DNA of 64,000 nt. Origin: Draconibacterium aestuarii (GTDB taxonomy: Bacteria > Bacteroidota > Bacteroidia > Bacteroidales > Prolixibacteraceae). The notes under the pieces were generated by a model that was not told the origin of the DNA, made no database searches, and saw only the letters and a program-made list of their open reading frames with translations. Below, in pieces: positions 17,102 through 26,861 of the stretch; the stretch's first letter is position 1; the number at the start of each line of letters is the position of its first letter. A program made the translations under genes and the position numbers. The stretch lies in contig JAPOHD010000005.1 of the NCBI GenBank assembly GCA_026671195.1, positions 62,001 to 126,000 on the forward strand, written 5' to 3'.

Positions 17102-19024
17102 CTATTTTAGCTCAGTAATTACTACATCATTTTTTCCCCTGGCTGTTGGAGTTTTCGCTTCCAGCACAATTCTGGTTATAGTATCCCAATATCGGCCTAA
17201 TCCTTTATCAGTAATTTCTATTTCCTCGATTTTAGATGAAAGTTTTTTTGCATTGTATTTCATTTGCATCGTAAAACCATCACCTGATAAAATCAGAATT
17301 CCGGGTTCCTTTTCATTTACTGAACATGCCGTAATATAATTCAGGCTTGTTGGTTTCTCCGTTAATTCATTTAACTCGTAGCTATCGGAAATGGTAAATT
17401 GTTTGCCGCGGTCAAGACGGTATGATCGGGTCCATTTTTTAACTTTTGCTTCCTCCGGGTAAGCTCCGGCAATTTCGGTGGAAAAAACGGCTTTTTTTGA
17501 ATCGGCACTGAAGGTTGAATTTCTTGCTTCAAACTTCCGCCCCTCTTTTTGATCAACTCCGTTTATTTTTGGTAGCTGATGGTATCCCGACTGCATGGTC
17601 CATATTTCGTAACGACGACTGCTAAAAGTTTTGGCAGTGTAGGTCTCCCTTCCAATATCAACCAAACAAGGTTTCCCGTTAAAATACAATACACAGGTTC
17701 CTAAATCGTTGTGATTATGACTTTCGGCATTGTGGCCACCTTTTGCAGCAAAGAAAAAACCTTCGGACGAACCGGCCTGATCACGCGCACCTGCTACCTG
17801 TGTTTCCGGTAACCAGAAATCGCCAACCAATGCTTCTTTTCCGGGAACTTTATCTATTTCGTCAAAAAGCATGAGTTGCATCAGTTGTTCGTCAATTTTT
17901 CCACCCGGAGCATCTGACCCCCAATTTTGTTTTTTGGCCAGAAACGCCCCAAACTCTTGCATTATATTATCTCCAATGTCTTTCCCGTAGCTGTATATAA
18001 TTTGTGGACGGCTACCGGTGGTTGCATCCGCATCTGCAAAATTTATAAAATAAGGATAGGCAATGTACGCCTTATAAATGTAGCTCCCCATATTTTTTAT
18101 GAGCTGATTATCGTACACATCAAACCGGCCCTTTGTTGCCCGTTTTAAAAGATCGAGGTTTTGGTAAAGCGAGGCGCCCGCCCTGCCCCAATACGATGGT
18201 CCCTCGTCGCAACCTCCGTCATTGGGATAAACGTTTATAAACTGATCGAGCGATTTTACCAATTTAGTTACACCCGCAACTTTTTTGTTCTGATCATCTT
18301 CCATAATTAAAATGGCTGTCAGCATGTTATGATTGGTCCACGGATTCCAGTTGTTAACATCGCGACTGCCATCGAGGCCCTGCCACCAAAAATCGCTACG
18401 CTCGTAATAGGGAGTTACGGCCTTGTACATGATTTCATCCTTTAAACGTGTTGAGATTAGTGGATGGATCTTGTCGAACTCGTCTTTGAACAGGAACCAG
18501 GTCCAGGAAAGAATATTCGCAATTTCGCCAACACCCAGATCAATAGATGGATCTTTAATATCGGGTAATCCTTTTGGACTGGGTAAATGTGCCGACCATC
18601 CCCACCAGGTTTGTTCGCTGTAATACCAAACACCATTTATAATCTGGTCGATAAAACGTCCCTTTCCCTCGGCGAGCTCTGCCATTACGGAAGCCATTAA
18701 AGCTGCCCGCGGTGCTGAATAAGCACCTTGCCTGCGATCGCCCGAACGAATAATTTCAAGATAATCGGTGGCTTTTACCACTGGCCAGTCGTAATCGAGG
18801 TATTTTTCGCCTTCGCTAATGTATTGTTTGCGCACAGAAGCAGGAAGACTGTTCCAGAAGTCGCGACTTTGATAGGTAGGAAATCCCAGTTCCGAAAAAT
18901 CCTTTATCAACACATTTTTAATATTAATTTCTTCAGCCTCTTTTTGAAGAATGTCTCTTTTTTCTTTCGAAAAACTGCCAAGAGTAAAAATTCCCAGCAG
19001 TAAAAGCAACAACATTTTTTTCAT
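17102..19024 (-). CDS. Heparinase II/III-family polysaccharide lyase
   Basis: 640 residues with a signal peptide (first ~18). An N-terminal (alpha/alpha) toroid spans about 30-390 and a C-terminal beta-sandwich about 410-640, the plan of PL12/PL15/PL17/PL21-type lyases. Candidate active-site elements are NNWNPWTNHN (224-233), DGGCDEGPSYW (269-279) with the Tyr, and the metal/His motif HNAESHNHNDLG (431-442). This set differs in detail from the three HepII-like paralogues between 33.8 and 41.7 kb, so it is a separate branch. It lies between GH78 and the PL38-like gene. It probably acts on uronic-acid linkages in the periplasm; the exact family number and substrate cannot be fixed by eye. Confidence 0.85.
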   Translation of the reverse strand: MKKMLLLLLLGIFTLGSFSKEKRDILQKEAEEINIKNVLIKDFSELGFPTYQSRDFWNSLPASVRKQYISEGEKYLDYDWPVVKATDYLEIIRSGDRRQGAYSAPRAALMASVMAELAEGKGRFIDQIINGVWYYSEQTWWGWSAHLPSPKGLPDIKDPSIDLGVGEIANILSWTWFLFKDEFDKIHPLISTRLKDEIMYKAVTPYYERSDFWWQGLDGSRDVNNWNPWTNHNMLTAILIMEDDQNKKVAGVTKLVKSLDQFINVYPNDGGCDEGPSYWGRAGASLYQNLDLLKRATKGRFDVYDNQLIKNMGSYIYKAYIAYPYFINFADADATTGSRPQIIYSYGKDIGDNIMQEFGAFLAKKQNWGSDAPGGKIDEQLMQLMLFDEIDKVPGKEALVGDFWLPETQVAGARDQAGSSEGFFFAAKGGHNAESHNHNDLGTCVLYFNGKPCLVDIGRETYTAKTFSSRRYEIWTMQSGYHQLPKINGVDQKEGRKFEARNSTFSADSKKAVFSTEIAGAYPEEAKVKKWTRSYRLDRGKQFTISDSYELNELTEKPTSLNYITACSVNEKEPGILILSGDGFTMQMKYNAKKLSSKIEEIEITDKGLGRYWDTITRIVLEAKTPTARGKNDVVITELK

Positions 19025-19089
19025 AATCGCAGGTTTAGTTTTATTGATATTTAATTTGAATACATTGTACTAATTCGGTTATAGTCTTT

Positions 19090-21753
19090 TCAAAAAACTA
19101 CATTAAAGCTGTAACTCCCTGAACCTAATTCCTTTCTTTCATTCGACACAGGTATAATAACCGTAGCGGTTGTATTCGCAGGAATTACCACCTTATACAC
19201 AAACCGGTCTCCCTCCATTTTCCAGTCGGATACTATTTTACCGTACATCGATTCATATTCGGCTTTAGCATACGTTAAACCGCCGCCGGGATGTGGAGCC
19301 AGGATAAAATGCTTGTATCCGGAGGTGTCGTGATCAATCCGAATTCCCGCCACATAATTGTAAAGCCATTCACCAATTGCTCCATAGGCGTAATGGTTAA
19401 AGCTGTTCATTCCAACATCCTGAAAAGTTCCGTCGGGTTTTTGCCCGTCCCAGCGTTCCCAAATTGTAGTTGCACCCTGCGTTACCGGATATAACCACGA
19501 GGGGTACTCTTTACGGTTTAGCAACATAAATGCCAGATCTTCGTAGCCATGATCTGATAATGAGGCACACAACAAAGACGTACCCACAAAACCGGTTGTT
19601 AAATGCTTCATTTTTTTTACATCATCGGCGAGGTATTTTGCTGCAGCAGGTACCAATTCTTCGGGTAAAAGACCAAACGATAATGCCAGCGAATAAGCAG
19701 TTTGAGTATGAGAAATAAGACGTCCGTTTGGCGTTACAAACTCATCTGAAAAGGCCTTTTTTATTCTTTCTGACAAGGTTGAATATTTTTCAGAATCAGC
19801 CTTATTTCCTATAATATCGGCGATTTTACTCAGGAGTTTAGAAGAATAGTAATAGTATGCGGTTGCAATTAAATCTTTTTCGGTAGTTGCTCCCGGATAA
19901 CTCGAACTTGTTGATGCAAACGCCAGCCAATCGCCATAATGTTTATCATCGGTCCATAGGTTACCATCACCAGCCCTGGTTTTCATATATTCCACCCAGG
20001 CTTTCATGCTCGGATATTGTTCCTCCAGAATTCGTTTATCGCCATATGCCAGATACATTGTCCAGGGTACTATCACCGCAGCATCAGACCAGGCAGCGGA
20101 TCCGCCTCTGCCGTTTCTAACATCAGGAACAACATCAGGTACCACTCCATTTGGAAGTTGGTCAACGGCCAAATCCTTTAACCATTTTGTGTAAAAAGCG
20201 GAAACATCGAAATTAAATGCCGCGGTCATACTAAAAACCTGTGCATCACCCGTCCAGCCAAGCCTTTCGTCGCGTTGCGGGCAATCCGTTGGCACGTCCA
20301 AAAAATTCCCTTTTTGTCCCCACTGAATATTGTGTTGAAGTTGATTTATCAAAGAGTCAGAACAGGAAAACGATCCGGTTGGCTTCATTTCTGAATGAAC
20401 AACCACACCGGTAATCTGATCCGGAGCCGGCATATTTGAAAATCCTTCGAGTTTTACAAATCGAAAACCAAAGAATGTGAAATTCGGTTCATAGATTTCT
20501 TCTTCATCACCTTTTTTTGTATAGCTAATTCTGGCTTTTGCCGAACGAAAATTATCGCGATAAAAATTTCCATCCTTATCCAGAACTTCAGCAAATTCCA
20601 GCTTAAACTCATCTCCCTTTTTTCCCAAAAACTTTAACCGAAGCCAGCCCACCATATTTTGCCCCATATCCACAACCATCTCTCTTTTTGGAGTCATGAA
20701 AATTGCTTTGGGTTTTAGCTCCTCTATTGCTTTAATTGGAACACTATTTTGGGCCACAAGAATATCTCTTGGCTGAGTTACAATCTTTACATTCTCCCAG
20801 TTTCTATCATCAAAATCCGGTACATTCCATCCCGGCATTTCCAGCCTGGCATCATAAATTTCGCCGTTGTAAATATCCGATTCTAAAATAGCGCCCGTCG
20901 ACTCTTTCCAACTTTGGTCAGATCCAATAATTTCGGCAGATCCATCAGTGTAGTTAATTCGGAGCTGTACAATCAAAGCTAATTTATCATCGTAGTAATA
21001 CGTTTGCGCCCTTCTATTCCGGCCAATTGTTCCCCGATACCAACCATCTCCGAGAATTGCTCCAACGGCATTTTTTTCGTTTAGCATTGAAGTAACATCG
21101 TATGTTTGATATTGCGTGCGTTTCGAATAACTGGTCCAGCCGGGTGTAAGTAATTCGGAGCTTACTCTTTCTCCATTTAAGTACAACTGGTACGCCCCCA
21201 GCGAGCTCGCATAAATCCGGGCCGATTGAATCTTTTTTTGTGTCGTAAATTCTTTACGAAAGTATCTGCACGGTTTCGAAAACGCTGTTTCATCTTCTGA
21301 TTTTACAGCAATCCACGATACGCTCCACAGATCAGGATCCAAAATCCCCATTTCCCAAAAAGCGGGCGAACTCCAACTACTAACCTTCCCCGAAGAATCC
21401 CAAACCCGAACCTGCCAATAATAGCGTTCCATCGATTTTAAAGCAGGTCCCTCGTAAACAACATTCACCGACTGATCGCTGCTAACTTTTCCCGAGCTCC
21501 ATGTTAAAGTTCTGTTTTTCCCTAAATTTTTTGGGGAATCAGCAACACGAATTTCATATGTAGTCTGTTTTACATTCACTTCTTCAGAAACGATTTGCCA
21601 GCTCAATCGTGGTTTAAACACATCAATTCCAACCGGATTTTGCCGGTATTCACATACAAGTTTCTCAACCTGAACTTTGGCATTTACCGATGTGAAACTG
21701 ATTGACAGAACTGCAAAAAATATTCTACTTAAAATCGAAAGTCTAATCTTCAT
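19090..21753 (-). CDS. GH78 alpha-L-rhamnosidase
   Basis: An 887-residue exported enzyme (signal peptide to about residue 25) with the standard GH78 order: Ig-like domain (~28-135), carbohydrate-binding N domain (~145-330), concanavalin-like domain (~340-455), (alpha/alpha)6 catalytic domain (~460-800) and C-terminal beta-sandwich. The hallmark PTDCPQRDERLGWTGDAQVF (488-507) carries the conserved acidic residues that include the likely general acid. It removes terminal alpha-L-rhamnose. It lies 57 bp downstream of the sulfatase-GH78 fusion and 65 bp upstream of a heparinase-like lyase, all on one strand, which makes rhamnose a constituent of the target polysaccharide. Confidence 0.95.
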   Translation of the reverse strand: MKIRLSILSRIFFAVLSISFTSVNAKVQVEKLVCEYRQNPVGIDVFKPRLSWQIVSEEVNVKQTTYEIRVADSPKNLGKNRTLTWSSGKVSSDQSVNVVYEGPALKSMERYYWQVRVWDSSGKVSSWSSPAFWEMGILDPDLWSVSWIAVKSEDETAFSKPCRYFRKEFTTQKKIQSARIYASSLGAYQLYLNGERVSSELLTPGWTSYSKRTQYQTYDVTSMLNEKNAVGAILGDGWYRGTIGRNRRAQTYYYDDKLALIVQLRINYTDGSAEIIGSDQSWKESTGAILESDIYNGEIYDARLEMPGWNVPDFDDRNWENVKIVTQPRDILVAQNSVPIKAIEELKPKAIFMTPKREMVVDMGQNMVGWLRLKFLGKKGDEFKLEFAEVLDKDGNFYRDNFRSAKARISYTKKGDEEEIYEPNFTFFGFRFVKLEGFSNMPAPDQITGVVVHSEMKPTGSFSCSDSLINQLQHNIQWGQKGNFLDVPTDCPQRDERLGWTGDAQVFSMTAAFNFDVSAFYTKWLKDLAVDQLPNGVVPDVVPDVRNGRGGSAAWSDAAVIVPWTMYLAYGDKRILEEQYPSMKAWVEYMKTRAGDGNLWTDDKHYGDWLAFASTSSSYPGATTEKDLIATAYYYYSSKLLSKIADIIGNKADSEKYSTLSERIKKAFSDEFVTPNGRLISHTQTAYSLALSFGLLPEELVPAAAKYLADDVKKMKHLTTGFVGTSLLCASLSDHGYEDLAFMLLNRKEYPSWLYPVTQGATTIWERWDGQKPDGTFQDVGMNSFNHYAYGAIGEWLYNYVAGIRIDHDTSGYKHFILAPHPGGGLTYAKAEYESMYGKIVSDWKMEGDRFVYKVVIPANTTATVIIPVSNERKELGSGSYSFNVVF

Positions 21754-21810
21754 ATGTAATAAATTTCTTTTTCGTATTTCAGTTTACTGATTGAATGATG
21801 AATTGATATT

Positions 21811-24800
21811 TTAAAATGAATTGATTCGAATCTCAATTTCATTTACTCCGGGATTTAAACGAATGCTGCCAAAAGAAAGGCTTACCGACTCGCCATTTAC
21901 ACTAACAACAGCATTTTTGGGAAGAACAGGAGAGAATTCTCCCGGCATATTGGCCGGTAGTTCTATCCGGTAGCGGGTAAACCGGTTATTGACCAACTGG
22001 TAATCCGCCTTTATTTGTCCTTTAATGGTTGGCACAACTATGGAGCTGTTTTTTAAACTTCCCATTTGTGGTTGAATGCTAACCACGCCAAATCCGGGTG
22101 TTTTGGGTTGAATTCCCCACATGTAGCGCGGAATGATATTGGCCGGAGCGGCACCCCAGGCATGGTTCCAGTCGGAGTTGGGTTTGTAACGCATATCCCA
22201 GGCTTCCATGCTTATGGTCGATCCCACTTGTATCATATTGTACCAGCTGCGGTCGTTTGTGGCAGTCATCAATTCCAGTGCATAATCATCAGCACCGGCA
22301 ATGTATAAGGCTTCCATTAAAAACTGTGCACCGTAAACACTGCATCCCATTCCACGGGTTTTAATGTATTCGGCCACACTCTTTTTGTAAGCATCGGGAA
22401 CAATTCCAAAGGCCAGCGCTAACATATTTGAATGAACAGCACCGTGGTCGGTTTCAATACCATCTTTGTAATAGCCGCCATCTTTGCTAAAAAGCAACTC
22501 GTTCATCGATTTTTTTACCCGGACGGCGCGCATCTCAAAATCCAGCTCTTCTTCCGGTTTGTTTAAAATGCGGGCAAACTCGGCCATTATTTTCATATTC
22601 TGGTAATAGAAACTGTTTATAACTGTACTAACCGGTGTGAACACAAATCCGTCGCGTTCGCCCTGTGTCCAGTCTTTTGGTAGTTTCCAACCGGTATCTT
22701 TTTGTGCCGGTGGCCAGTCAACAATGTCACGCACCCGCTGTGTGGTATCGGCAAAACCCAGTTTCGCCATAAATTCGCCGGTAAGTTTTGGTGACGAGGT
22801 GCTGATCAATCCATCGCGGTATTCCAGCTCCATTAAAGTTTTGTATTTCAGTGGCTCGTAATATTTTTCAATCAATTCCGTGTTGCCTGTATACATGTAA
22901 TCCTGGTAAAACAACAGAGCTACATGCAACTGCCACTCGGTTGGCCACGTTGGGTAATCCATAAAATACTCGATGGTTTTGCGTGCAATGGCATATTCGT
23001 TATCCACCGAATAATGACTGAGCTGATTTAAATAAGCGTCGGCTTCATAAGGAATACGTTCGCGGTCGCCATCCACATAATAACCGGCAAAAGAAGTGGC
23101 TTTTTGCGAGTAGCGACACAATTCCCAAACCTGGTTTAAAATATCGTTATCGCTTGAAAACGAACTTGAATTATCATCGAAATAATAAAAATAAGCCAAC
23201 TGGGTAAGGTCTTTAGCCTGCAGATCTGTGGCTCCCTCAATTTCAACATAACGGAAAGGCATAATTACCGGAAACGAATCGGGCAAGGCAACTGCTTTTG
23301 AGTTGGTATTGCGTTCATTGGCAGGCAAATCAATTTGGTACTGTTTTTTACCGGGTGTCACCTCCAGCTCAACTTCCTGAAAACGAATGGTTCCTCCCGG
23401 TTTTCTGTCGATGGCTCCGTTGTCTAGTTTTTCACCCAAACGAATGGTAAGCGTTTCCTGCTTGTTTGCTGAATAGTTGATGGTCAATGTTCCAAAAGCG
23501 TCTTTCCCAAAATCGGCAAAATAATTTCCATCGGTATTCTTTTTAAAATCAACAGGTTTAATCTTTTCGATTTTGAAATAATTGGCCGATGTAATTTTAT
23601 CACCAAAAGTTCCGGTGGTAAATTCCTGCGCTTCCGAATATTCCGAAATGCGGTTGTCTTTGTCGTAGATCCTGACTTTCCAAAAATAGGTGGTATTCTC
23701 TTTTAACGGCTGCCCCTTATATTCCATATTGAAAGACTGGCTGCTGCGCACATTTCCGCTATCCCAAACATCACCAATATTTACATCAATTTTCCCCTTA
23801 CTTGAGGCTACCAGCACTTGATAACCTTTTTGTAAAACCGCCTCGGCAGGTACAATCCAGCTAAACTCAGGTTTCGGATCGATGATTTTTGTGTAGCGCG
23901 GATCGCGAATGTATTCTACCGTTAAACCTTCAGGAACCCCTGAATACGGATCGGCATACCGGTGTGCCAACTCGTTGTTTTTAGTCCTTAATTCCAGCAA
24001 AATACTTTTGTATTTTGGATCAGAAGCCACGTTATTTATCTCTTTTGGATCCTCTTTCAGATTATATAATTCCTCTAACGACTTGTCGTTTACATAACGG
24101 AAATATTTCCAGTCTTCAGTTCTTATTCCCTCGCTGGGCGGAATGTTTTCAAATTCCCAAAGGTGTTCGATTAAAATGGTATCTCGGTCCAGTTCTTTTT
24201 GTTTGCCTTCAACAATGGGCAATAAACTTCTACCCTGGTAAGTTTCGGGTAGTTTCACTCCCGCAATATCAAGAAGCGTTGCCGGAACGTCAATATTCAA
24301 AGCCATTTCGTCAATATCGTGGTGTTTATTAACGCGCGGATCGTAAATGATCAACGGCACCCTGATTGAATTGTCGTACATCAACCATTTGCCTGAAATC
24401 TGGCGCTCGCCCAAAAAGAAACCATTGTCGCCCATTAACACAATTACCGTGTTGTCGTCCAGTCCTTTTTCTTTCAGTTTTTTTCTGATTTTTGCAATTT
24501 CCAGATCAATGCCGTAAATCATACGATAGTAACCTTTTGTACTGTGCTGGTATTTTTCGGGCGTATCGTTTTTCCAGAACCAGCGCGTGCGGTTAAAACC
24601 ATCGCGTACTGCCTGTGGCAAAGCATAAAAATATTTATCATCGGCCAGGTCGGGTCCAGGCAGATCCATATTCTGATACAGTTTATCGGGTTCTTCCTGC
24701 CAGAAATATTGCAAAGGTGCTCCGTCGTGGGCATGTGGTGCACTAAAACACAACGATAAGGAAAACGGTTTATCAGCTGGTACATTATCGATAAAATCGA

Positions 24801-25350
24801 GCGCCTTTTGCCCCGTGTACCGTGTTAAATGAACGGTGTCACCATCAAGCATTTTATAGTAATACCCGCGATAGTCTTTGAATTTACCGTTACGATCGTA
24901 ATCTTCAATCTCGTCAAACATTTCTTCCTTTCCGGGCGAGTTTACCCCAAACTTCCCAAAGAAACCAGTATAATATCCGGCATTTTGTAACAACCTTGGG
25001 TAGGCATTTTCCATAAATTCACTACGAATGGAACCGGTTTGAAAAGTATACTTATGCGTGCGTTCGTGTAAACCTGTAAAAATACTCGACCGACTTGCCG
25101 AACAAATGGGCGTGGTAACAATGGCATTTTTAAAGTAAGTTCCGCTCTCGGCCAGTTTATCCATTTGCGGGGTGTTTGCAATCGGATTTCCGGCATACCC
25201 AAGTGCACTCCAGCGTTGATCATCCGTAAGAATAAAGATGATATTTGGTTTTGTCTGTGCAGTTTTTGATTTTTTCTGACCGTTTGCCTTTTGTATATTC
25301 GCGGCAAGAAAAACAAAGAGCAGCAAACTTAGAGTTAGTTTTGTCTTCAT
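21811..25350 (-). CDS. Sulfatase (S1) fused to a GH78-like rhamnosidase
   Basis: 1179 residues from the chosen ATG, which gives a clean signal peptide; the frame is open to 25446. Residues ~35-490 are a type I sulfatase: [13 protein letters not shown], the formylglycine motif CSASR with Cys83 in [17 protein letters not shown], and [13 protein letters not shown] with metal ligands. From ~500 the protein becomes GH78-like: a fibronectin-like domain ([20 protein letters not shown]), a jelly-roll, and a catalytic toroid with [21 protein letters not shown] in the place of the usual RDERLGWTGDA motif. It would desulfate and release (sulfated) rhamnose in one polypeptide. A bifunctional S1/GH78 enzyme is known from the Formosa agariphila ulvan locus (from memory). 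Cys-type sulfatases need a maturation enzyme; none is in this window. Confidence 0.93.
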   Translation of the reverse strand: MKTKLTLSLLLFVFLAANIQKANGQKKSKTAQTKPNIIFILTDDQRWSALGYAGNPIANTPQMDKLAESGTYFKNAIVTTPICSASRSSIFTGLHERTHKYTFQTGSIRSEFMENAYPRLLQNAGYYTGFFGKFGVNSPGKEEMFDEIEDYDRNGKFKDYRGYYYKMLDGDTVHLTRYTGQKALDFIDNVPADKPFSLSLCFSAPHAHDGAPLQYFWQEEPDKLYQNMDLPGPDLADDKYFYALPQAVRDGFNRTRWFWKNDTPEKYQHSTKGYYRMIYGIDLEIAKIRKKLKEKGLDDNTVIVLMGDNGFFLGERQISGKWLMYDNSIRVPLIIYDPRVNKHHDIDEMALNIDVPATLLDIAGVKLPETYQGRSLLPIVEGKQKELDRDTILIEHLWEFENIPPSEGIRTEDWKYFRYVNDKSLEELYNLKEDPKEINNVASDPKYKSILLELRTKNNELAHRYADPYSGVPEGLTVEYIRDPRYTKIIDPKPEFSWIVPAEAVLQKGYQVLVASSKGKIDVNIGDVWDSGNVRSSQSFNMEYKGQPLKENTTYFWKVRIYDKDNRISEYSEAQEFTTGTFGDKITSANYFKIEKIKPVDFKKNTDGNYFADFGKDAFGTLTINYSANKQETLTIRLGEKLDNGAIDRKPGGTIRFQEVELEVTPGKKQYQIDLPANERNTNSKAVALPDSFPVIMPFRYVEIEGATDLQAKDLTQLAYFYYFDDNSSSFSSDNDILNQVWELCRYSQKATSFAGYYVDGDRERIPYEADAYLNQLSHYSVDNEYAIARKTIEYFMDYPTWPTEWQLHVALLFYQDYMYTGNTELIEKYYEPLKYKTLMELEYRDGLISTSSPKLTGEFMAKLGFADTTQRVRDIVDWPPAQKDTGWKLPKDWTQGERDGFVFTPVSTVINSFYYQNMKIMAEFARILNKPEEELDFEMRAVRVKKSMNELLFSKDGGYYKDGIETDHGAVHSNMLALAFGIVPDAYKKSVAEYIKTRGMGCSVYGAQFLMEALYIAGADDYALELMTATNDRSWYNMIQVGSTISMEAWDMRYKPNSDWNHAWGAAPANIIPRYMWGIQPKTPGFGVVSIQPQMGSLKNSSIVVPTIKGQIKADYQLVNNRFTRYRIELPANMPGEFSPVLPKNAVVSVNGESVSLSFGSIRLNPGVNEIEIRINSF

Positions 25351-25451
25351 AGTTAAAAATTTGAGCTTATAGAACTTCATTGTTTCAATTTTTGGCCTCG
25401 TTAAAGGCAAGTGATAATGGTACAACAAAACAACAACTTTCACCAATTTTT

Positions 25452-25471
25452 GTATCCCGTCGTATCCCGTT
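25452..25471. repeat. 10-bp tandem repeat ahead of the sulfatase-GH78 sub-operon
   Basis: GTATCCCGTC (25452-25461) is followed by GTATCCCGTT (25462-25471), 9 of 10 identical. It lies directly after the stop of the BNR_4 gene and about 100 bp before the fusion gene, in a 122-bp gap that is longer than most gaps in the locus, so it could mark an internal promoter or operator. Confidence 0.35.
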
Positions 25472-25472
25472 G

Positions 25473-26861
25473 TTAGTTTATTTTTACCGGCTTTTCATAA
25501 TCGTTTTGCATGTTATACGGAAGTTTCCAGATATTCCCCTTAAAATCGCCAAAATATAATTCCGACTTGCTGAATTCGTGCGAGTGTCCGCTGGCCCAGA
25601 AAAAACAAAAAGGCGCTTTAAAATTTAACGGCCGGCGCACATAGGCATGACTGTATTGACTGTTTCTGGTCAACACTTTTTTGCGTTTCCAACTTTCGCC
25701 TCTATCCTTTGAACCCCACACTGCCAATTCGCCACCTACACCCCACTTTGGCGGACCGGGTTCGGTAGGGCCAACTATTTTCCATTCCGTATCGGAAATG
25801 TAAATACTTCCCATATCATAGTTGTGATCAGATTCGCAAACCACAAAGGTTTGCCAGTTTACGCCGTCCCATTTGGTGACACACCACTCGTAGGGTTGAC
25901 TTACCGGGCCGGGTTTAAATCCGTTGCTGCGAACGTACAAACAAACCGGATTCCCTGCTGCATCAAATCCCATGTCTTTCATGTACACATTTTTGCCTTT
26001 CGATTGATAGTCGATGGCCCGTGCAGGAGTTTCGCGCTGCAGCAAAGGTAATTTCAGCTCCGCACCATCAACCGATTTCCATGTTTTTCCCATATCATCC
26101 GATTGCACGTAGTACAAATCGGTACGAGTATCAGGATGCCCGTTTATATGGCGGTTAAAAAAAGTTCCAACCACCCTGTGGTCGTAAACTTTACTGGTTT
26201 GATAGTGCCCCGATTTTTCGCCTTTGTTTACCGGAATGGCTGCCAATAACTTATCTTCAGTCCAGTTTATACCATCCATGCTGCTTTCGAAATACAGCTG
26301 ACGGACACCGGTATATTTTGTAAAAAAATGGAAATAGCCCTGATTGGTATTCCAGGGTTGAGGATAGGTAAATTCTTCTTCCGAAAGTTCTTCAAAATCA
26401 GATATATCATACGGTTTTTTGCTTTTCATCTTTCGCCCCATCCGTTGCTTTGAACGGCCACTTACAAACACCCGGATATACCCTTCATTATCAATCATAA
26501 TCGATGGATTATCGTGCGGATCATCCACTCCGTTTTTATCGTAAACCACAGTTGGTTTTGAAACCATTCCTGTTTTGTGGTCGTATTCGCCAATCATGCA
26601 CAGAAGATATCTTTCGTTTTCTGATTTTGTTCCGCCAAACACAAAAAAGGTTTTATCTACTTTGGGAGCATAAATGGCCAGCGGAACATGTTTCGCGGTA
26701 TAAGTTCCCAGAGCACCTGAATACTTATCTCCATATTCATGTTTTTGGTTTAACTCGAACCAGATTCCGCGGTATCCATCCACTTTTTTGTTTGTCAGCG
26801 ATTGGGCATAAACACCCATCGCAATCAATAAAAATACGATACTAAAATAAACTGTTCTCAT
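25473..26861 (-). CDS. BNR_4-type beta-propeller protein, lyase-like but with altered site
   Basis: 462 residues with a signal peptide (ending VYAQ) and repeated propeller blades of the PF15892 (BNR_4) type, a fold shared by PL24/PL25 ulvan lyases and other seven-bladed lyases. The blade [24 protein letters not shown] aligns with the active-site blade of its paralogue at 31100-32497. His116 is kept, but the second His, 20 residues later, is Arg136 here. Other conserved-looking segments are GHYQTSKV and [16 protein letters not shown]. Its start overlaps the end of the PL8-like gene by 20 bp, so translation is probably coupled. Function may be lyase, debranching hydrolase or glycan binding. Confidence 0.75.
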   Translation of the reverse strand: MRTVYFSIVFLLIAMGVYAQSLTNKKVDGYRGIWFELNQKHEYGDKYSGALGTYTAKHVPLAIYAPKVDKTFFVFGGTKSENERYLLCMIGEYDHKTGMVSKPTVVYDKNGVDDPHDNPSIMIDNEGYIRVFVSGRSKQRMGRKMKSKKPYDISDFEELSEEEFTYPQPWNTNQGYFHFFTKYTGVRQLYFESSMDGINWTEDKLLAAIPVNKGEKSGHYQTSKVYDHRVVGTFFNRHINGHPDTRTDLYYVQSDDMGKTWKSVDGAELKLPLLQRETPARAIDYQSKGKNVYMKDMGFDAAGNPVCLYVRSNGFKPGPVSQPYEWCVTKWDGVNWQTFVVCESDHNYDMGSIYISDTEWKIVGPTEPGPPKWGVGGELAVWGSKDRGESWKRKKVLTRNSQYSHAYVRRPLNFKAPFCFFWASGHSHEFSKSELYFGDFKGNIWKLPYNMQNDYEKPVKIN

